From: Bacillus nitratireducens
Lineage (GTDB): Bacteria > Bacillota > Bacilli > Bacillales > Bacillaceae_G
Assembly (NCBI RefSeq): GCF_001884135.1
Contig: NZ_MAOC01000004.1
Span: 84,013-148,012 of the forward strand
Length of the DNA: 64,000 nt
Direction: 5' to 3'
Part shown: in pieces, positions 1-7,633 of the stretch
How the letters are laid out: every line of letters begins with the position of its first letter
How positions within the stretch are numbered: the first letter of the stretch is position 1
The notes under the pieces: generated by a model
The model's database searches: none
Told to the model about the DNA's origin: nothing
Seen by the model: the letters and a program-made list of their open reading frames with translations, nothing else
Position numbers and translations under genes: made by a program

Positions 1-1
1 A

Positions 2-475
2 CTCGTATCTGAAGTATCAAACAATATTGATGCAGAAGAGAAAGCAAAGCTTGGTAAAATTGGTTACTATTTAAGCACCATTCGAACTGTTAAAAACGCT
101 GAAACATTCCCAGTAAAAATTACTTACGACGGACAAGTGTATGAAGATGAAGCTGTCCTTGTTATGGTTGGAAACGGTGAATATCTCGGAGGTATCCCAT
201 CCTTTATTCCGAACGTAAAATGTGATGATGGAACACTTGATATTTTCGTAGTCAAATCAACAGGCATTCAAGCGTTTAAAGATTATATCGGAAAGAAACT
301 ATTTGAAGACTCAAACGAAAATGATATCTTCCACGTAAAAGCGAAATCCATTCAGATTGAAACAGAAGAAGAAAAAGAAGTAGATACTGATGGAGAAAGC
401 TCGCTCCATACACCGTGTCATATTGAACTATTACAAGGGCACTTTACGATGATTTATAATCCTGCGGTTGTGTAA
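2..475 (+). CDS. Diacylglycerol kinase-family lipid kinase, C-terminal part (5' truncated by window edge)
   Basis: The reading frame is open from the first bases of the window to a TAA at 473-475, so only about 157 C-terminal residues are present. The stretch with NGEYLGGIPSFIPN followed by CDDGTLDIFVV fits the C-terminal beta-sandwich of the YegS/BmrU/DagK family, where a glycine-rich NG-x-Y-x-GG turn precedes a DG-x-LD-x-F motif. These cytoplasmic, membrane-associated enzymes phosphorylate diacylglycerol or related lipids with ATP. The catalytic DGK domain with the GGDGT motif would lie upstream of the window. An internal ATG at 137 is in frame but lies inside the domain and is not a credible start. 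The gene ends in a strong hairpin terminator at 483-505. Confidence 0.8.
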   Translation, partial: LVSEVSNNIDAEEKAKLGKIGYYLSTIRTVKNAETFPVKITYDGQVYEDEAVLVMVGNGEYLGGIPSFIPNVKCDDGTLDIFVVKSTGIQAFKDYIGKKLFEDSNENDIFHVKAKSIQIETEEEKEVDTDGESSLHTPCHIELLQGHFTMIYNPAVV

Positions 476-482
476 TAAAAAA

Positions 483-505
483 ACGAGTGCTAGCACTCGT
501 TTTTT
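483..505. terminator. Bidirectional terminator between lipid kinase and DUF2199 gene
   Basis: A perfect dyad, ACGAGTGCT/AGCACTCGT, is preceded by A residues and followed by TTTTT. It lies between two convergent genes and can serve both. Confidence 0.85.
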
Positions 506-515
506 CTCTTCTAAT

Positions 516-1025
516 CTAGTTATATCGTTGAATCATTTCTTGTATTTCTTTAACTCTCTCTAAAGTAATTCCATTTCTTTGTTCGATCGCTAAAGGATGC
601 TCGGTTGGTTCTAATTCAACATACGGTGCCATTCCAACTTCTCTTATATGTATATTTGTTTTTAAATTTAATGTTTCTGGATAAACTGGTATTTCTACAG
701 ATAACCAACCAAAATAAGGGTCACTATTTTCTCGGCCTCTCTCATCCCACTTTTCTAATACCTCATCATAACTTTCTTTACTAAGTGATACCCACACAGT
801 CCATATGAATTTTTCGTGGTAATCAATGATAGGAATCTCTAAACAACCTCTAATAAAGTAATGTTCATCGTCCATTACGCAAAGTTCTGATGTTAAATGG
901 AGGCGTTCCTCTCTTTTATGAGACGCTACCTCATAATAATAATATGGTGCTTCACTTCCGTAACATAAAGGAAGTGTAAAACGATTCATTTGTACTTTTT
1001 CTCCAGATTTTCTTCTTCTTTTCAT
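516..1025 (-). CDS. DUF2199-like protein
   Basis: 169 residues with no signal peptide or membrane segment. The block around residues 40-85 (ERLHLTSELCVMDDEHYFIRG, then LEIPI, then WTVWVSLS) fits the DUF2199 family, whose members carry an FIRG-x-LE-x-PI core and a W-x-VWVSLS segment. The function of that family is unknown. The start ATG is preceded by AGGAGAAAG at a good distance, which supports the basic N-terminus MKRRRK, although the domain itself begins near residue 13. It is followed on the same strand by the convergent terminator at 483-505. The call rests on motif recall only. Confidence 0.6.
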   Translation of the reverse strand: MKRRRKSGEKVQMNRFTLPLCYGSEAPYYYYEVASHKREERLHLTSELCVMDDEHYFIRGCLEIPIIDYHEKFIWTVWVSLSKESYDEVLEKWDERGRENSDPYFGWLSVEIPVYPETLNLKTNIHIREVGMAPYVELEPTEHPLAIEQRNGITLERVKEIQEMIQRYN

Positions 1026-1059
1026 CTGTTATTCTTTCTCCTAGTCTTTTCATTCACAC

Positions 1060-1755
1060 TCAGTATTCATCAATATTTTCAAAATCAAACTCCACCCAAT
1101 TTTTCCAGTGCGTATTAGAATCCTCATTCACAATAATGGTTGGATCTTTCTTCTCTATAGCAGCCGCTACTGATTGGAAGAATTCATTTTCACTTACTTT
1201 TTCATCTTCAACATGTTGCCATTCTTCCGTTTCATACACTACTTCCCAGTCGCCTTCTAAACCGCACTCTTCTAAAATTTCTTCTTTATCCCACCATACT
1301 AAATTCCGAGCTTCGTCATTAGTAGCAAGCATACGTATGAAATATGTGGGATAAGACTCTGTCGTTTGTACTTCTATTCCATGATTCACATAATCTTCTT
1401 CTGTAAATTCATATTCAAAATGATGCTCGCGGATTTTCAAACTACCGTTATGAATATCAAGTATAAATTCACCTTCATCATCAAATAATTCATAATCTCC
1501 ATCATTTAATTGCAAAATAGCATCATCACCAATTAAATGATTCACTCTATCACCATATACTTGAATATCATTACATACACCTAATGATCCTACTCCAACA
1601 AATTGAAATACCATTAACCAATCCTCATTATTTTTAAAGAAAAGAGAGAATTTCACTTGTGACATATTCATTTCCGCATTATCTAGGGTAGGAAATTCAT
1701 AGTTACTTTGTTTTTTATCTAATAGTTTTAAAATATCTTTTTGCATCTGTATCAT
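1060..1755 (-). CDS. Hypothetical acidic cytoplasmic protein
   Basis: About 231 residues, very acidic and rich in Trp and Tyr, without a signal peptide or membrane helices. I do not recognise the family. The N-terminal half reads like a small beta-rich sensor domain and the C-terminal half repeats WDKEE and WEVVYETEEW-type segments. I prefer the ATG at 1755 because the upstream GTG at 1761 lies within the AGAGGTG ribosome binding site; an ATG three codons further in is also possible. It lies 34 bases upstream of the DUF2199 gene on the same strand, so the two may be co-transcribed. Confidence 0.55.
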   Translation of the reverse strand: MIQMQKDILKLLDKKQSNYEFPTLDNAEMNMSQVKFSLFFKNNEDWLMVFQFVGVGSLGVCNDIQVYGDRVNHLIGDDAILQLNDGDYELFDDEGEFILDIHNGSLKIREHHFEYEFTEEDYVNHGIEVQTTESYPTYFIRMLATNDEARNLVWWDKEEILEECGLEGDWEVVYETEEWQHVEDEKVSENEFFQSVAAAIEKKDPTIIVNEDSNTHWKNWVEFDFENIDEY

Positions 1756-1849
1756 CTTCACCTCTATATAAATTTTTCAATTTCACTAGAGTATAACATA
1801 GACATATTTGTTTGCGACATTCTAATAATATCGCTCAAAAAATAGCAAA

Positions 1850-2242
1850 TTGGCCTGTTTGCATGCCCTAGTTCTTTTTAGATACAATGAAGGAAAGAAG
1901 CAACCTGACACATTGGAGGATATTGCTATGAACCGAGATCCTATTTTACAAAAAGCAATAAACAAGTGGGAACGTATGAGTCAAGATTCTTCTTTCCGAC
2001 AAGCCTATGACGCAAGGGTGAAAGTTTTAATGGATGAAGCAGCAAAATTCGCCCACGCAGAGACAGAAGGAATAAAAAAAGGGATTGAAAAAGGCATTGA
2101 AAAGGGTCGAAAAGAAGGGGTTCAGCAGGGGAAAATTCAAATAATTAAAAATATGTATGATCTTGGTATACCACTTGAAACGATTGCTAAGGCAAGTAAA
2201 TTAAGTGTGCATGAGGTTGAGCATATTTTAGGACATAAATAG
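1850..2242 (+). pseudogene. C-terminal fragment of an Rpn-family (PD-(D/E)XK) nuclease/transposase-like protein
   Basis: 130 codons are open from a TTG at 1850, with an in-frame TAG at 1844-1846 just upstream. The content matches only the C-terminal part of Rpn/YhgA-type proteins (formerly called PD-(D/E)XK transposases): a helical segment followed by the repetitive charged linker EGIKKGIEKGIEKGRKEG, then a short helix-turn-helix-like tail (GIPLETIAKASKLSVHEVEHIL). The N-terminal nuclease domain with the catalytic D/E-x-K residues is absent. An internal ATG at 1930 could still give a short product. I infer a decayed mobile-type nuclease gene. Confidence 0.7.
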
Positions 2243-2248
2243 TAATAA

Positions 2249-2278
2249 AAAAGAGCTTGAATGGTTTCAAGCTCTTTT
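2249..2278. terminator. Bidirectional terminator
   Basis: AAAAGAGCTTGAA and TTCAAGCTCTTTT form a 13-bp stem with a four-base loop between the converging Rpn fragment and the next minus-strand gene. Confidence 0.9.
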
Positions 2279-2281
2279 CTA

Positions 2282-3046
2282 TCAACTTTCCTCAATTCTT
2301 TCCATCTTCCAAACTAAATTATCTGGATTGTTTTTCTCTAAAAAGGTTAACATCCACATAGTTTTTCCTTTGTCGTTCATCAACATCACTTTATGGTTTA
2401 ACTTCCAAGCCACGTCACTAACATAATTAGACATTTTATACATATCTTCTTCTCTCATAAGCTTTTCCTTTTTGATTAATCGTCTCGTTCTATACTCCCT
2501 TATTTCTAAGTACATATCAGCATAAGCCACTTCATGCTGCCAAATTATACTACATACATATTTTTTATTCGGACTACTCTTCTTTATATATACAAGTTCA
2601 TTTTTATAATCCAAATCCAGTACCTTATTGTATGCTTTTTCTAACATCTCTATATCCCAATCACATTTCACAGCTAAACTCTTCATTTCAGTATGAACGA
2701 TTTGAAGGGCTAATTCTTTTTTCTCTCTATCTGATAAATATGGAAAATCCTTTACACTCCCGTACTCTACAAACACATTCATATATTCAGGAAAAATCCG
2801 ATATTTCTCCTCCCACTGATTTAATAATGAAATATCATCCACACAGTGAACCCAGATACCTTTTTCATAGTCTGTTCTTAACTTTGGCATATGTCGCTCG
2901 TATAAAGAAGTAATACAGCTCGTTTCTTTAAAAAAAGATATCTCTTCCTCGTAGTTACTTGAGGATGTTAATTGTAATACCTCTAGACTACTTATATTCT
3001 CTTTTCTTTTTAGAAAACTTAATCGGATATCTCTTATAATTGGCAT
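2282..3046 (-). CDS. Hypothetical protein, family not recognised
   Basis: 254 residues, rich in charged residues, Trp and Tyr, with no signal peptide or transmembrane segment. I do not recognise a domain. The C-terminal third (MWMLTFLEKNNPDNLVWKM) reads like a beta-strand pair and the middle like a helical region with several Lys/Glu patches. The ATG at 3046 follows a purine-rich GAGAGAG. It ends only a few bases from the terminator at 2249-2278. There are no informative neighbours, so I propose no function. Confidence 0.5.
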   Translation of the reverse strand: MPIIRDIRLSFLKRKENISSLEVLQLTSSSNYEEEISFFKETSCITSLYERHMPKLRTDYEKGIWVHCVDDISLLNQWEEKYRIFPEYMNVFVEYGSVKDFPYLSDREKKELALQIVHTEMKSLAVKCDWDIEMLEKAYNKVLDLDYKNELVYIKKSSPNKKYVCSIIWQHEVAYADMYLEIREYRTRRLIKKEKLMREEDMYKMSNYVSDVAWKLNHKVMLMNDKGKTMWMLTFLEKNNPDNLVWKMERIEES

Positions 3047-3098
3047 TTACTCTCTCCTTCTTAATTCTACGACTATATAATTGATTCTCTAGCGCCAA

Positions 3099-3428
3099 CT
3101 AATCAATTTCAACCCATCCCATTCCCATATAGAGAAATAAAACTCCCACTACTAAAAAAAGCCCACCAACTAAAAAATAGAACGGTGCTCCGTGCAGCGG
3201 ATCACAAAATAGCTCTAGAATGTTTTGTGCCACTACTGTCCATTTATCTTTTTTTGAATTTTTTTCTTTTATTTCTTTTACAAACCTATACATACTTAAA
3301 CCAATAAAAATGATGCCTATTAATAGACACCCTACTATGATAAGAATTCCCAAATATAACACTCCATTGAATCCTTGATATGTATACCCTATTTTAACTA
3401 AAAAAGCGAAAGAGAACATCATTTTCAC
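3099..3428 (-). CDS. Small membrane protein, start uncertain
   Basis: Up to 109 residues with three likely membrane segments, near residues 22-47, 81-100 and possibly the N-terminus, and a charged loop (KEIKEKNSKKDKW) between them. I do not recognise the family. The first codons of this frame (from the ATG at 3428) are made by the right arm of the hairpin terminator of the upstream permease gene (3401-3450), so translation from that ATG is doubtful. An in-frame GTG near residue 23 (LYLGILIIVG), preceded by AAGGATTC, is an alternative start. It could also be a decayed 3' gene fragment captured downstream of the transporter. Confidence 0.4.
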   Translation of the reverse strand: MKMMFSFAFLVKIGYTYQGFNGVLYLGILIIVGCLLIGIIFIGLSMYRFVKEIKEKNSKKDKWTVVAQNILELFCDPLHGAPFYFLVGGLFLVVGVLFLYMGMGWVEID

Positions 3429-3450
3429 TATGTTCTCTTTCGCCTTTTTT
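3401..3450 (-). terminator. Terminator of the first FtsX-type ABC operon
   Basis: GCGAAAGAGAACAT at 3406-3419 pairs with ATGTTCTCTTTCGC at 3430-3443, a perfect 14-bp stem flanked by A and T runs. It lies just after the permease stop codon and overlaps the 5' end of the next ORF. Confidence 0.88.
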
Positions 3451-5371
3451 ATTTACTCACAATCCGAAAATAAGAACGAACCGTTAAGAAATAATATCCA
3501 ATATAAATAACACTATACACACCAATACTTATTAATAATGGCACTGCGATTTCATACGGAATTACTGTCGATAAACCTTTTATCGCAAATAAACTGTGTG
3601 AAATTCCAACTACTAACGGAATGAAGAAGATAAATCTCATTTGTTTTGCGATTGCTTTTTTCATTTCCTTTTTCGTTACCCCAAGCTTTCGAAGAACGAT
3701 GTAACGTTCACGATCTGCATGTGCTTCTGTTAATTGTTTGAAGTAAATGATAGAACCCGTTGCAAGTAAAAATACAAGTCCTAAGAACATACCACTAAAC
3801 ATAATTAATCCTGACATTTCAATACCATCTCGGAAAATAGTGTAAAAATCGCTAAATTGATTATTTCCTTCTGCATCTTCTTCTGGAATTACTTGTTTTA
3901 ATTTCTCTGTTAGCACTTTACTATTTCTTTCATCTTTTACATCAATGTTTTGTACAGTGTGAGAACCGAATGTCTTCTTCGCCTGCTCGTACACTTCATC
4001 TGGAACGACAACTACAAGTTCATATAAGTTTGTAATGTTTCGTGCTTTTACTTCTTTCACTTGTACCGGTGCTACTTCTCCAATTTGGAATATAGCCTTT
4101 CTATTTTTATAAACGCCACTATCCCTATTTCCTTCACTATACATACCATCAAACGCGTATGCTTCTGTTTTCTTCAAATCCACTATTTCTTCATTTAAAT
4201 ATTTCGCAATTTTATTAAATGATGATTGCGCCATAAGATTAGTCGTTCTTGATTTTAAGGCATCTTTATTTGAAACATCGTCACCAAATTCACCGACTAC
4301 TTTTACTGTTTCTAACTCATATTGATGAATAACTTCATTCTTTTCTATTTCCTCTTTTAAAATCTCCTTCACTTTACGATCTACATGATCATCTTTCTTT
4401 TCATATGAATAACTAACTGGCTTATATTTTTTCGCCTGCATATATGCGTTGTAGTACATTGTTACAGAAGTTCCAACTGCTGTTAATGTTACTGCGCTTA
4501 ATACTGCAATTGTTGCTAACGATTTTGCATTTCCTTTAATGCGGTATAGTAATTGAGATGTTGTAACAATTTGCATTCCGTTATAAAATGAAGATTTTTT
4601 GTTTCGCACTCTTTTTAATGCAAAAATAGTAAAGAACATAAATAATAAATACGTTCCAAGTACTGTTGCTAATAAAATGTAAAGAGCAAGTGGCATAAAG
4701 TTATCATCGTTAGCATTTTTAATAGCTGTTACTGATAAGAAATACCCTGAACCAATTAATAATACAGAAACGATAGCCATAATTTTAGAACCCTTTGGCA
4801 TTCCTTCGCCTTCATTATCTGCACGGAATAACTCGATTAACTTAAATTGATAAATAACACGATATCCTTTAAAAGATGTGTATAAAATAATAAAACAAAA
4901 AATAACTGCTGTATCTATAACCGCCCCAATTGGTACTTCAAAATGAACATTTACGCCCAATTCCATCATACTTACTAGTAACTGAAGGAACGATTTTGAA
5001 AGTAAACTACCAATTACAATTCCAATTACTAATGACAGGAAGCCCATCAACATATTTTCATAAAATAGCATTTTACCAATTTCTTTTTTTCTAATACCTA
5101 GTAAAGAATACAGACCTATTTCTTTCTTACGCTTCCGTGTGAAAAATCCATTTGAATATATAATAAATATCGCGACAAAAATAATAAGCATGACACTCGC
5201 AAGTTGAAACCCATTGTTCACTCGCTCTCCAGCTTCTCCTACTTGTGAATTGTACTGCAATGATTTAAATGTAAAATAAATGACGATACTAAAAATCATT
5301 GAAGCAAAGTAAATAAAATAATCTTTAAAATTTCGTTTTATATTACGAAGTGCAATGCTATACAAGCTCAC
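3449..5371 (-). CDS. FtsX-type (BceB-like) ABC transporter permease, module 1
   Basis: 640 residues. The arrangement is that of BceB/YxdM/VraG permeases: one N-terminal helix (residues about 18-37), FtsX-type helix groups near 55-75, 105-130, 150-180, 195-215 and 225-250, one near 285-305, then an extracellular domain of roughly 200 residues (about 310-520) and three C-terminal helices. The motif SNGFFTRKRKKEIGLYSLLGIRKKEIGKMLFYENM is typical of this family. Such permeases sense and give resistance to peptide antibiotics acting on lipid II-cycle intermediates, usually with a paired sensor kinase. It overlaps its ATPase gene by 14 bases. No kinase or response regulator is adjacent. It is a close paralogue of the permease at 9410-11359. 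Confidence 0.88.
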   Translation of the reverse strand: MSLYSIALRNIKRNFKDYFIYFASMIFSIVIYFTFKSLQYNSQVGEAGERVNNGFQLASVMLIIFVAIFIIYSNGFFTRKRKKEIGLYSLLGIRKKEIGKMLFYENMLMGFLSLVIGIVIGSLLSKSFLQLLVSMMELGVNVHFEVPIGAVIDTAVIFCFIILYTSFKGYRVIYQFKLIELFRADNEGEGMPKGSKIMAIVSVLLIGSGYFLSVTAIKNANDDNFMPLALYILLATVLGTYLLFMFFTIFALKRVRNKKSSFYNGMQIVTTSQLLYRIKGNAKSLATIAVLSAVTLTAVGTSVTMYYNAYMQAKKYKPVSYSYEKKDDHVDRKVKEILKEEIEKNEVIHQYELETVKVVGEFGDDVSNKDALKSRTTNLMAQSSFNKIAKYLNEEIVDLKKTEAYAFDGMYSEGNRDSGVYKNRKAIFQIGEVAPVQVKEVKARNITNLYELVVVVPDEVYEQAKKTFGSHTVQNIDVKDERNSKVLTEKLKQVIPEEDAEGNNQFSDFYTIFRDGIEMSGLIMFSGMFLGLVFLLATGSIIYFKQLTEAHADRERYIVLRKLGVTKKEMKKAIAKQMRFIFFIPLVVGISHSLFAIKGLSTVIPYEIAVPLLISIGVYSVIYIGYYFLTVRSYFRIVSK

Positions 5372-6128
5372 TTATAGCACCTCCAGAAATAGAAGACATA
5401 ACATCTACAATTTTTTGGAAGAACTGTTTACGTGTAAGCTCCCCGCGATATAACTCTTTATATAATTCTCCATCTTTAATGAATACAACTCGCTTGCAAT
5501 AACTCGCAGCGAATGCATCGTGCGTTACCATTAAAATTGTTGCACGATCTTTTTCATTTAATGATTTCATACTTTCTAATAAATCTGTCGCTGACTTAGA
5601 ATCAAGCGCACCAGTTGGCTCATCCCCAAAAATCATACTTGGATTTGTTACAATCGCTCTTGACGCTGCGCAGCGCTGCTTTTGTCCCCCTGATATTTCG
5701 TATGGATATTGATTTAAAATATGATCTATTCCAAATTTCTTTGCAATCATCTCAACGCGAGATTCTACCTCTTTCGCCTTCACTTTTGATAAAGCTAGGG
5801 GCAATGCAATATTTTCTCGTACTGTTAACGTATCTAATAAGTTATAATCTTGAAAAATGAATCCTAAATGATTACGGCGGAATAACGCCAATTCATCATC
5901 ATTCATCTTCACAATATCTTTTCCATCAATTAAAATCTCGCCTTTTGATGTTATATCAATAGTAGAAAGAACATTTAAAAGCGTCGTTTTCCCAGAACCA
6001 GATGGCCCCATAATACCGACAAATTCTCCTTCTTTCACCTGTAAATGAATATCTTTCAGCGCTTCAAATGTATTAATACCTGTATTATATATTTTCGAAA
6101 TCCCTTTCGCTTCTAGCATTGTTTTCAT
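5358..6128 (-). CDS. BceA-like ABC transporter ATPase, module 1
   Basis: 256 residues, the usual size for MacB/LolD-type ATPases. It has Walker A GPSGSGKTTLL (about 42-52), the signature SGGQKQR (about 147-153) and Walker B MIFGDEPTGALDSKSA (about 165-180), followed by the H-loop MVTHD. After this comes the extra C-terminal segment found in BceA-type proteins (ELYKELYRGELTRKQFFQKIVDVMSSISGG). It would energise the permease encoded by the overlapping downstream gene. The start ATG at 6128 follows AGGAGG. The promoter at 6182-6236 carries three TTAAGAAA boxes, also present upstream of yxeA and the methyltransferase gene. It is nearly the same length as, and very similar to, the ATPase at 11346-12116. 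Confidence 0.92.
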   Translation of the reverse strand: MKTMLEAKGISKIYNTGINTFEALKDIHLQVKEGEFVGIMGPSGSGKTTLLNVLSTIDITSKGEILIDGKDIVKMNDDELALFRRNHLGFIFQDYNLLDTLTVRENIALPLALSKVKAKEVESRVEMIAKKFGIDHILNQYPYEISGGQKQRCAASRAIVTNPSMIFGDEPTGALDSKSATDLLESMKSLNEKDRATILMVTHDAFAASYCKRVVFIKDGELYKELYRGELTRKQFFQKIVDVMSSISGGAISELV

Positions 6129-6181
6129 CTATCTATACCTCCTGTTATGATTCTTGATGTTCCCTTTAAGCAACAGAGTTC

Positions 6182-6236
6182 AGTATAAATAGATTTTCTT
6201 AACAAATAGTCACGGGGTTTCTTAATATTTTCTTAA
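6182..6236 (-). promoter_or_regulatory. TTAAGAAA-box promoter P1, upstream of ABC module 1
   Basis: Read on the minus strand: TTAAGAAA (6236-6229), 3 bases, TTAAGAAA (6225-6218), 15 bases, TTAAGAAA (6202-6195), 7 bases, TATACT (6187-6182). There is no good -35 hexamer; the last box occupies that region, as expected for activation by an OmpR-type regulator. The ATPase start codon lies about 53 bases downstream of the -10. Box spacing and -10 distance are identical to P2 at 6928-6982. Confidence 0.75.
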
Positions 6237-6282
6237 AAAGAAAAATCCAAAACCATACAAGATGATTACGGATTTCCTATAG

Positions 6283-6462
6283 TTAAAATATTAAATTACA
6301 TTTCGAGCAAAAAGGAGCAGAATTTCCTCTTCTAATTTTCGCATTACATTTTGGACAATATACATATCTCTCTTCTATCTTTTCTCGTTCTATCATTTGT
6401 AAGGATACTATTCTCATACTACACATAAATCCAATTAAAATAAGACTAACAATGAGTAGCAC
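6283..6462 (-). CDS. Small zinc-ribbon membrane protein (59 aa)
   Basis: A GTG at 6462, preceded by AGGGGG eight bases away, opens 59 codons ending in TAA at 6283. The product has one N-terminal hydrophobic helix (LLIVSLILIGFMCSM) followed by a charged linker and a C-terminal pair of CxxC knuckles (YCPKCNAKIRRGNSAPFCSKCNLIF), the layout of a zinc ribbon of the zinc_ribbon_2 kind. It probably sits in the membrane with the ribbon in the cytoplasm. The gene lies between yxeA and the ABC transporter on the same strand, in a position where it could be read from the yxeA promoter if the terminator at 6503-6533 is leaky. Function unknown. Confidence 0.65.
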   Translation of the reverse strand: MLLIVSLILIGFMCSMRIVSLQMIEREKIEERYVYCPKCNAKIRRGNSAPFCSKCNLIF

Positions 6463-6502
6463 AACTCTCGCCCCCTCTCACTACACTTTACCATAAAATA
6501 AC

Positions 6503-6533
6503 AAAACCGATTCCCACATTGAGAATCGGTTTT
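6503..6533 (-). terminator. Terminator after yxeA
   Basis: AAAACCGATTC pairs with GAATCGGTTTT around a 9-base loop, 5 bases beyond the yxeA stop codon. The T run works on the minus strand. Confidence 0.85.
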
Positions 6534-6537
6534 ATAC

Positions 6538-6885
6538 TTACAATCCTAATTTCGCCTTCGCTCCATCAGGAATTTTATCTGTTGTTACTTGCACTTTATC
6601 ATGTAAGAACTTACCTCTCGTAAGCACATGCCAGTATGAGCCTTTTGGTAATTCATCTACTTCATCAATTGTAACTTCTTTTTCCTTACCATTTTCATCA
6701 TAAGCTTTCACCTTATATTCACGACCTTTATTTCCACCTAACTCTTTACCAGCGTTATCAATTATTGCATAATGGTGCTCTATATCAAGGAAGGGATTCA
6801 TTTGATCTAACTTAGCGCTCCCATTTAATAAATATACCGCTCCTGCTATGATGACAAGTAATGATGCAAGGATAAATCTTTTCAT
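6538..6885 (-). CDS. yxeA: YxeA-family (DUF1093) exported protein
   Basis: 115 residues with an N-terminal hydrophobic segment (FILASLLVIIAGAVYLL) that serves as a signal peptide or membrane anchor. A small beta-rich domain follows, with the family features NPF near residue 30, a Y-x-V-KAYDENGKEKEVTIDE segment and KGSYWHV. In B. subtilis yxeA lies beside the yxdLM ABC transporter under YxdJK control, and here it is likewise beside a BceAB-like transporter, which supports the call and suggests a role in the peptide-antibiotic response. It has its own promoter (6928-6982) with the same TTAAGAAA box set as the transporter, and its own terminator. The molecular function of the family is not established. 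Confidence 0.82.
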   Translation of the reverse strand: MKRFILASLLVIIAGAVYLLNGSAKLDQMNPFLDIEHHYAIIDNAGKELGGNKGREYKVKAYDENGKEKEVTIDEVDELPKGSYWHVLTRGKFLHDKVQVTTDKIPDGAKAKLGL

Positions 6886-6927
6886 CTATATTCCGCCTTT
6901 CATTATGTTTTCTTTAAGATGTTTCTA

Positions 6928-6982
6928 AGTATAGAGCGTATTTCTTAATAAAAACTCGTACGGTTTCTTAACATTTTCTTAA
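6928..6982 (-). promoter_or_regulatory. TTAAGAAA-box promoter P2, upstream of yxeA
   Basis: On the minus strand: TTAAGAAA (6982-6975), 3 bases, TTAAGAAA (6971-6964), 15 bases, TTAAGAAA (6948-6941), 7 bases, TATACT (6933-6928). The yxeA ATG lies about 42 bases downstream of the -10. The layout is the same as P1. Confidence 0.75.
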
Positions 6983-7044
6983 ACTAAAAGTGAAATATTA
7001 ATTAGCGATACCAAAATAAACAAAAGTAACCCTTTACACTACCA

Positions 7045-7082
7045 TTGACAAAATTACACCTTTAGTGTAATTTTACACTAAA
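7045..7082 (+). promoter_or_regulatory. Promoter and palindromic operator of the XRE regulator gene
   Basis: TTGACA at 7045-7050, 17 bases, then TAATTT at 7068-7073. A perfect inverted repeat, TTTAGTGTAA-TT-TTACACTAAA, spans 7061-7082 over the -10. Further TTACAC half-sites occur at 7034-7039 and 7054-7059. The layout fits autorepression by the HTH protein encoded 20 bases downstream. Confidence 0.75.
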
Positions 7083-7101
7083 ACGAAAAAGGAGCCGTAT
7101 T

Positions 7102-7560
7102 ATGGATAAACAAGAATTTATTGAACTCGTTAATTCAAAATTAAAACTCATCCGTGTTGAAAATGATTTATCACAAGATAAAATGTCAGAAATTATTGGT
7201 TTATCGAAGAAAACATTAGTGGAAATTGAAAAAGGAAGACGTACGCTAACATGGTCAGGTGCAGTTTGTGTCGTAACACTCTTCGAACAGAGCGATACAG
7301 TCCAAATGACATTTGGGGATGATGTGAATGAAATTATAAAAACAATCGCTTTCACACATTACAATACGAAATTCCCGAAGACGTTAGGAGGAAAATTGTG
7401 GTGGCGACGAATAAAAGAATTAAACGGTTATCAAATACAACAAAACATTTTATCTCAACATTATAGAATTTTAGATACAGAAGACCGCAGAATATGCCAC
7501 TCATTCGAATTGGATGAAATTGAAAAGCGCTTTATGGAAATGGCAAAAGCATCTCAATAA
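7102..7560 (+). CDS. XRE-family helix-turn-helix transcriptional regulator
   Basis: 152 residues. The N-terminal 55-60 residues form a Cro/CI-type HTH (KLKLIRVENDLSQDKMSEIIGLSKKTLVEIEKGRR), with the usual LSQDKMSEIIG turn. The remaining 90 residues are a mixed-charge domain I do not recognise (contains KTLGGKLWWRRIKELNGYQIQQNILSQHYRIL). ATG at 7102 follows AAGGAGCC. The palindrome at 7061-7082 over its own -10 predicts autoregulation. The next gene, a small membrane protein, is 74 bases downstream on the same strand and is probably co-transcribed. The stop codon TAA is formed by the first bases of a shortened copy of the structured intergenic repeat. Confidence 0.85.
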   Translation: MDKQEFIELVNSKLKLIRVENDLSQDKMSEIIGLSKKTLVEIEKGRRTLTWSGAVCVVTLFEQSDTVQMTFGDDVNEIIKTIAFTHYNTKFPKTLGGKLWWRRIKELNGYQIQQNILSQHYRILDTEDRRICHSFELDEIEKRFMEMAKASQ

Positions 7561-7613
7561 AGTAAACCTTTAATCAGTTGGGGCTTTACTGCCCTTTAAT
7601 ACGAGATAAAATA
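7557..7613 (+). repeat. Shortened, diverged copy of the structured intergenic repeat
   Basis: The sequence begins ATAAAGT, continues CTTTAATCAGTTGGGGCTTT and ends TACTGCCC...GATAA. These match the two ends of the 159-bp element at 43691-43849 and 62177-62335 with the middle deleted. The ATAAAG start supplies the TAA stop of the XRE gene. Confidence 0.6.
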
Positions 7614-7633
7614 AATTCCGGAGTATAATTCAA

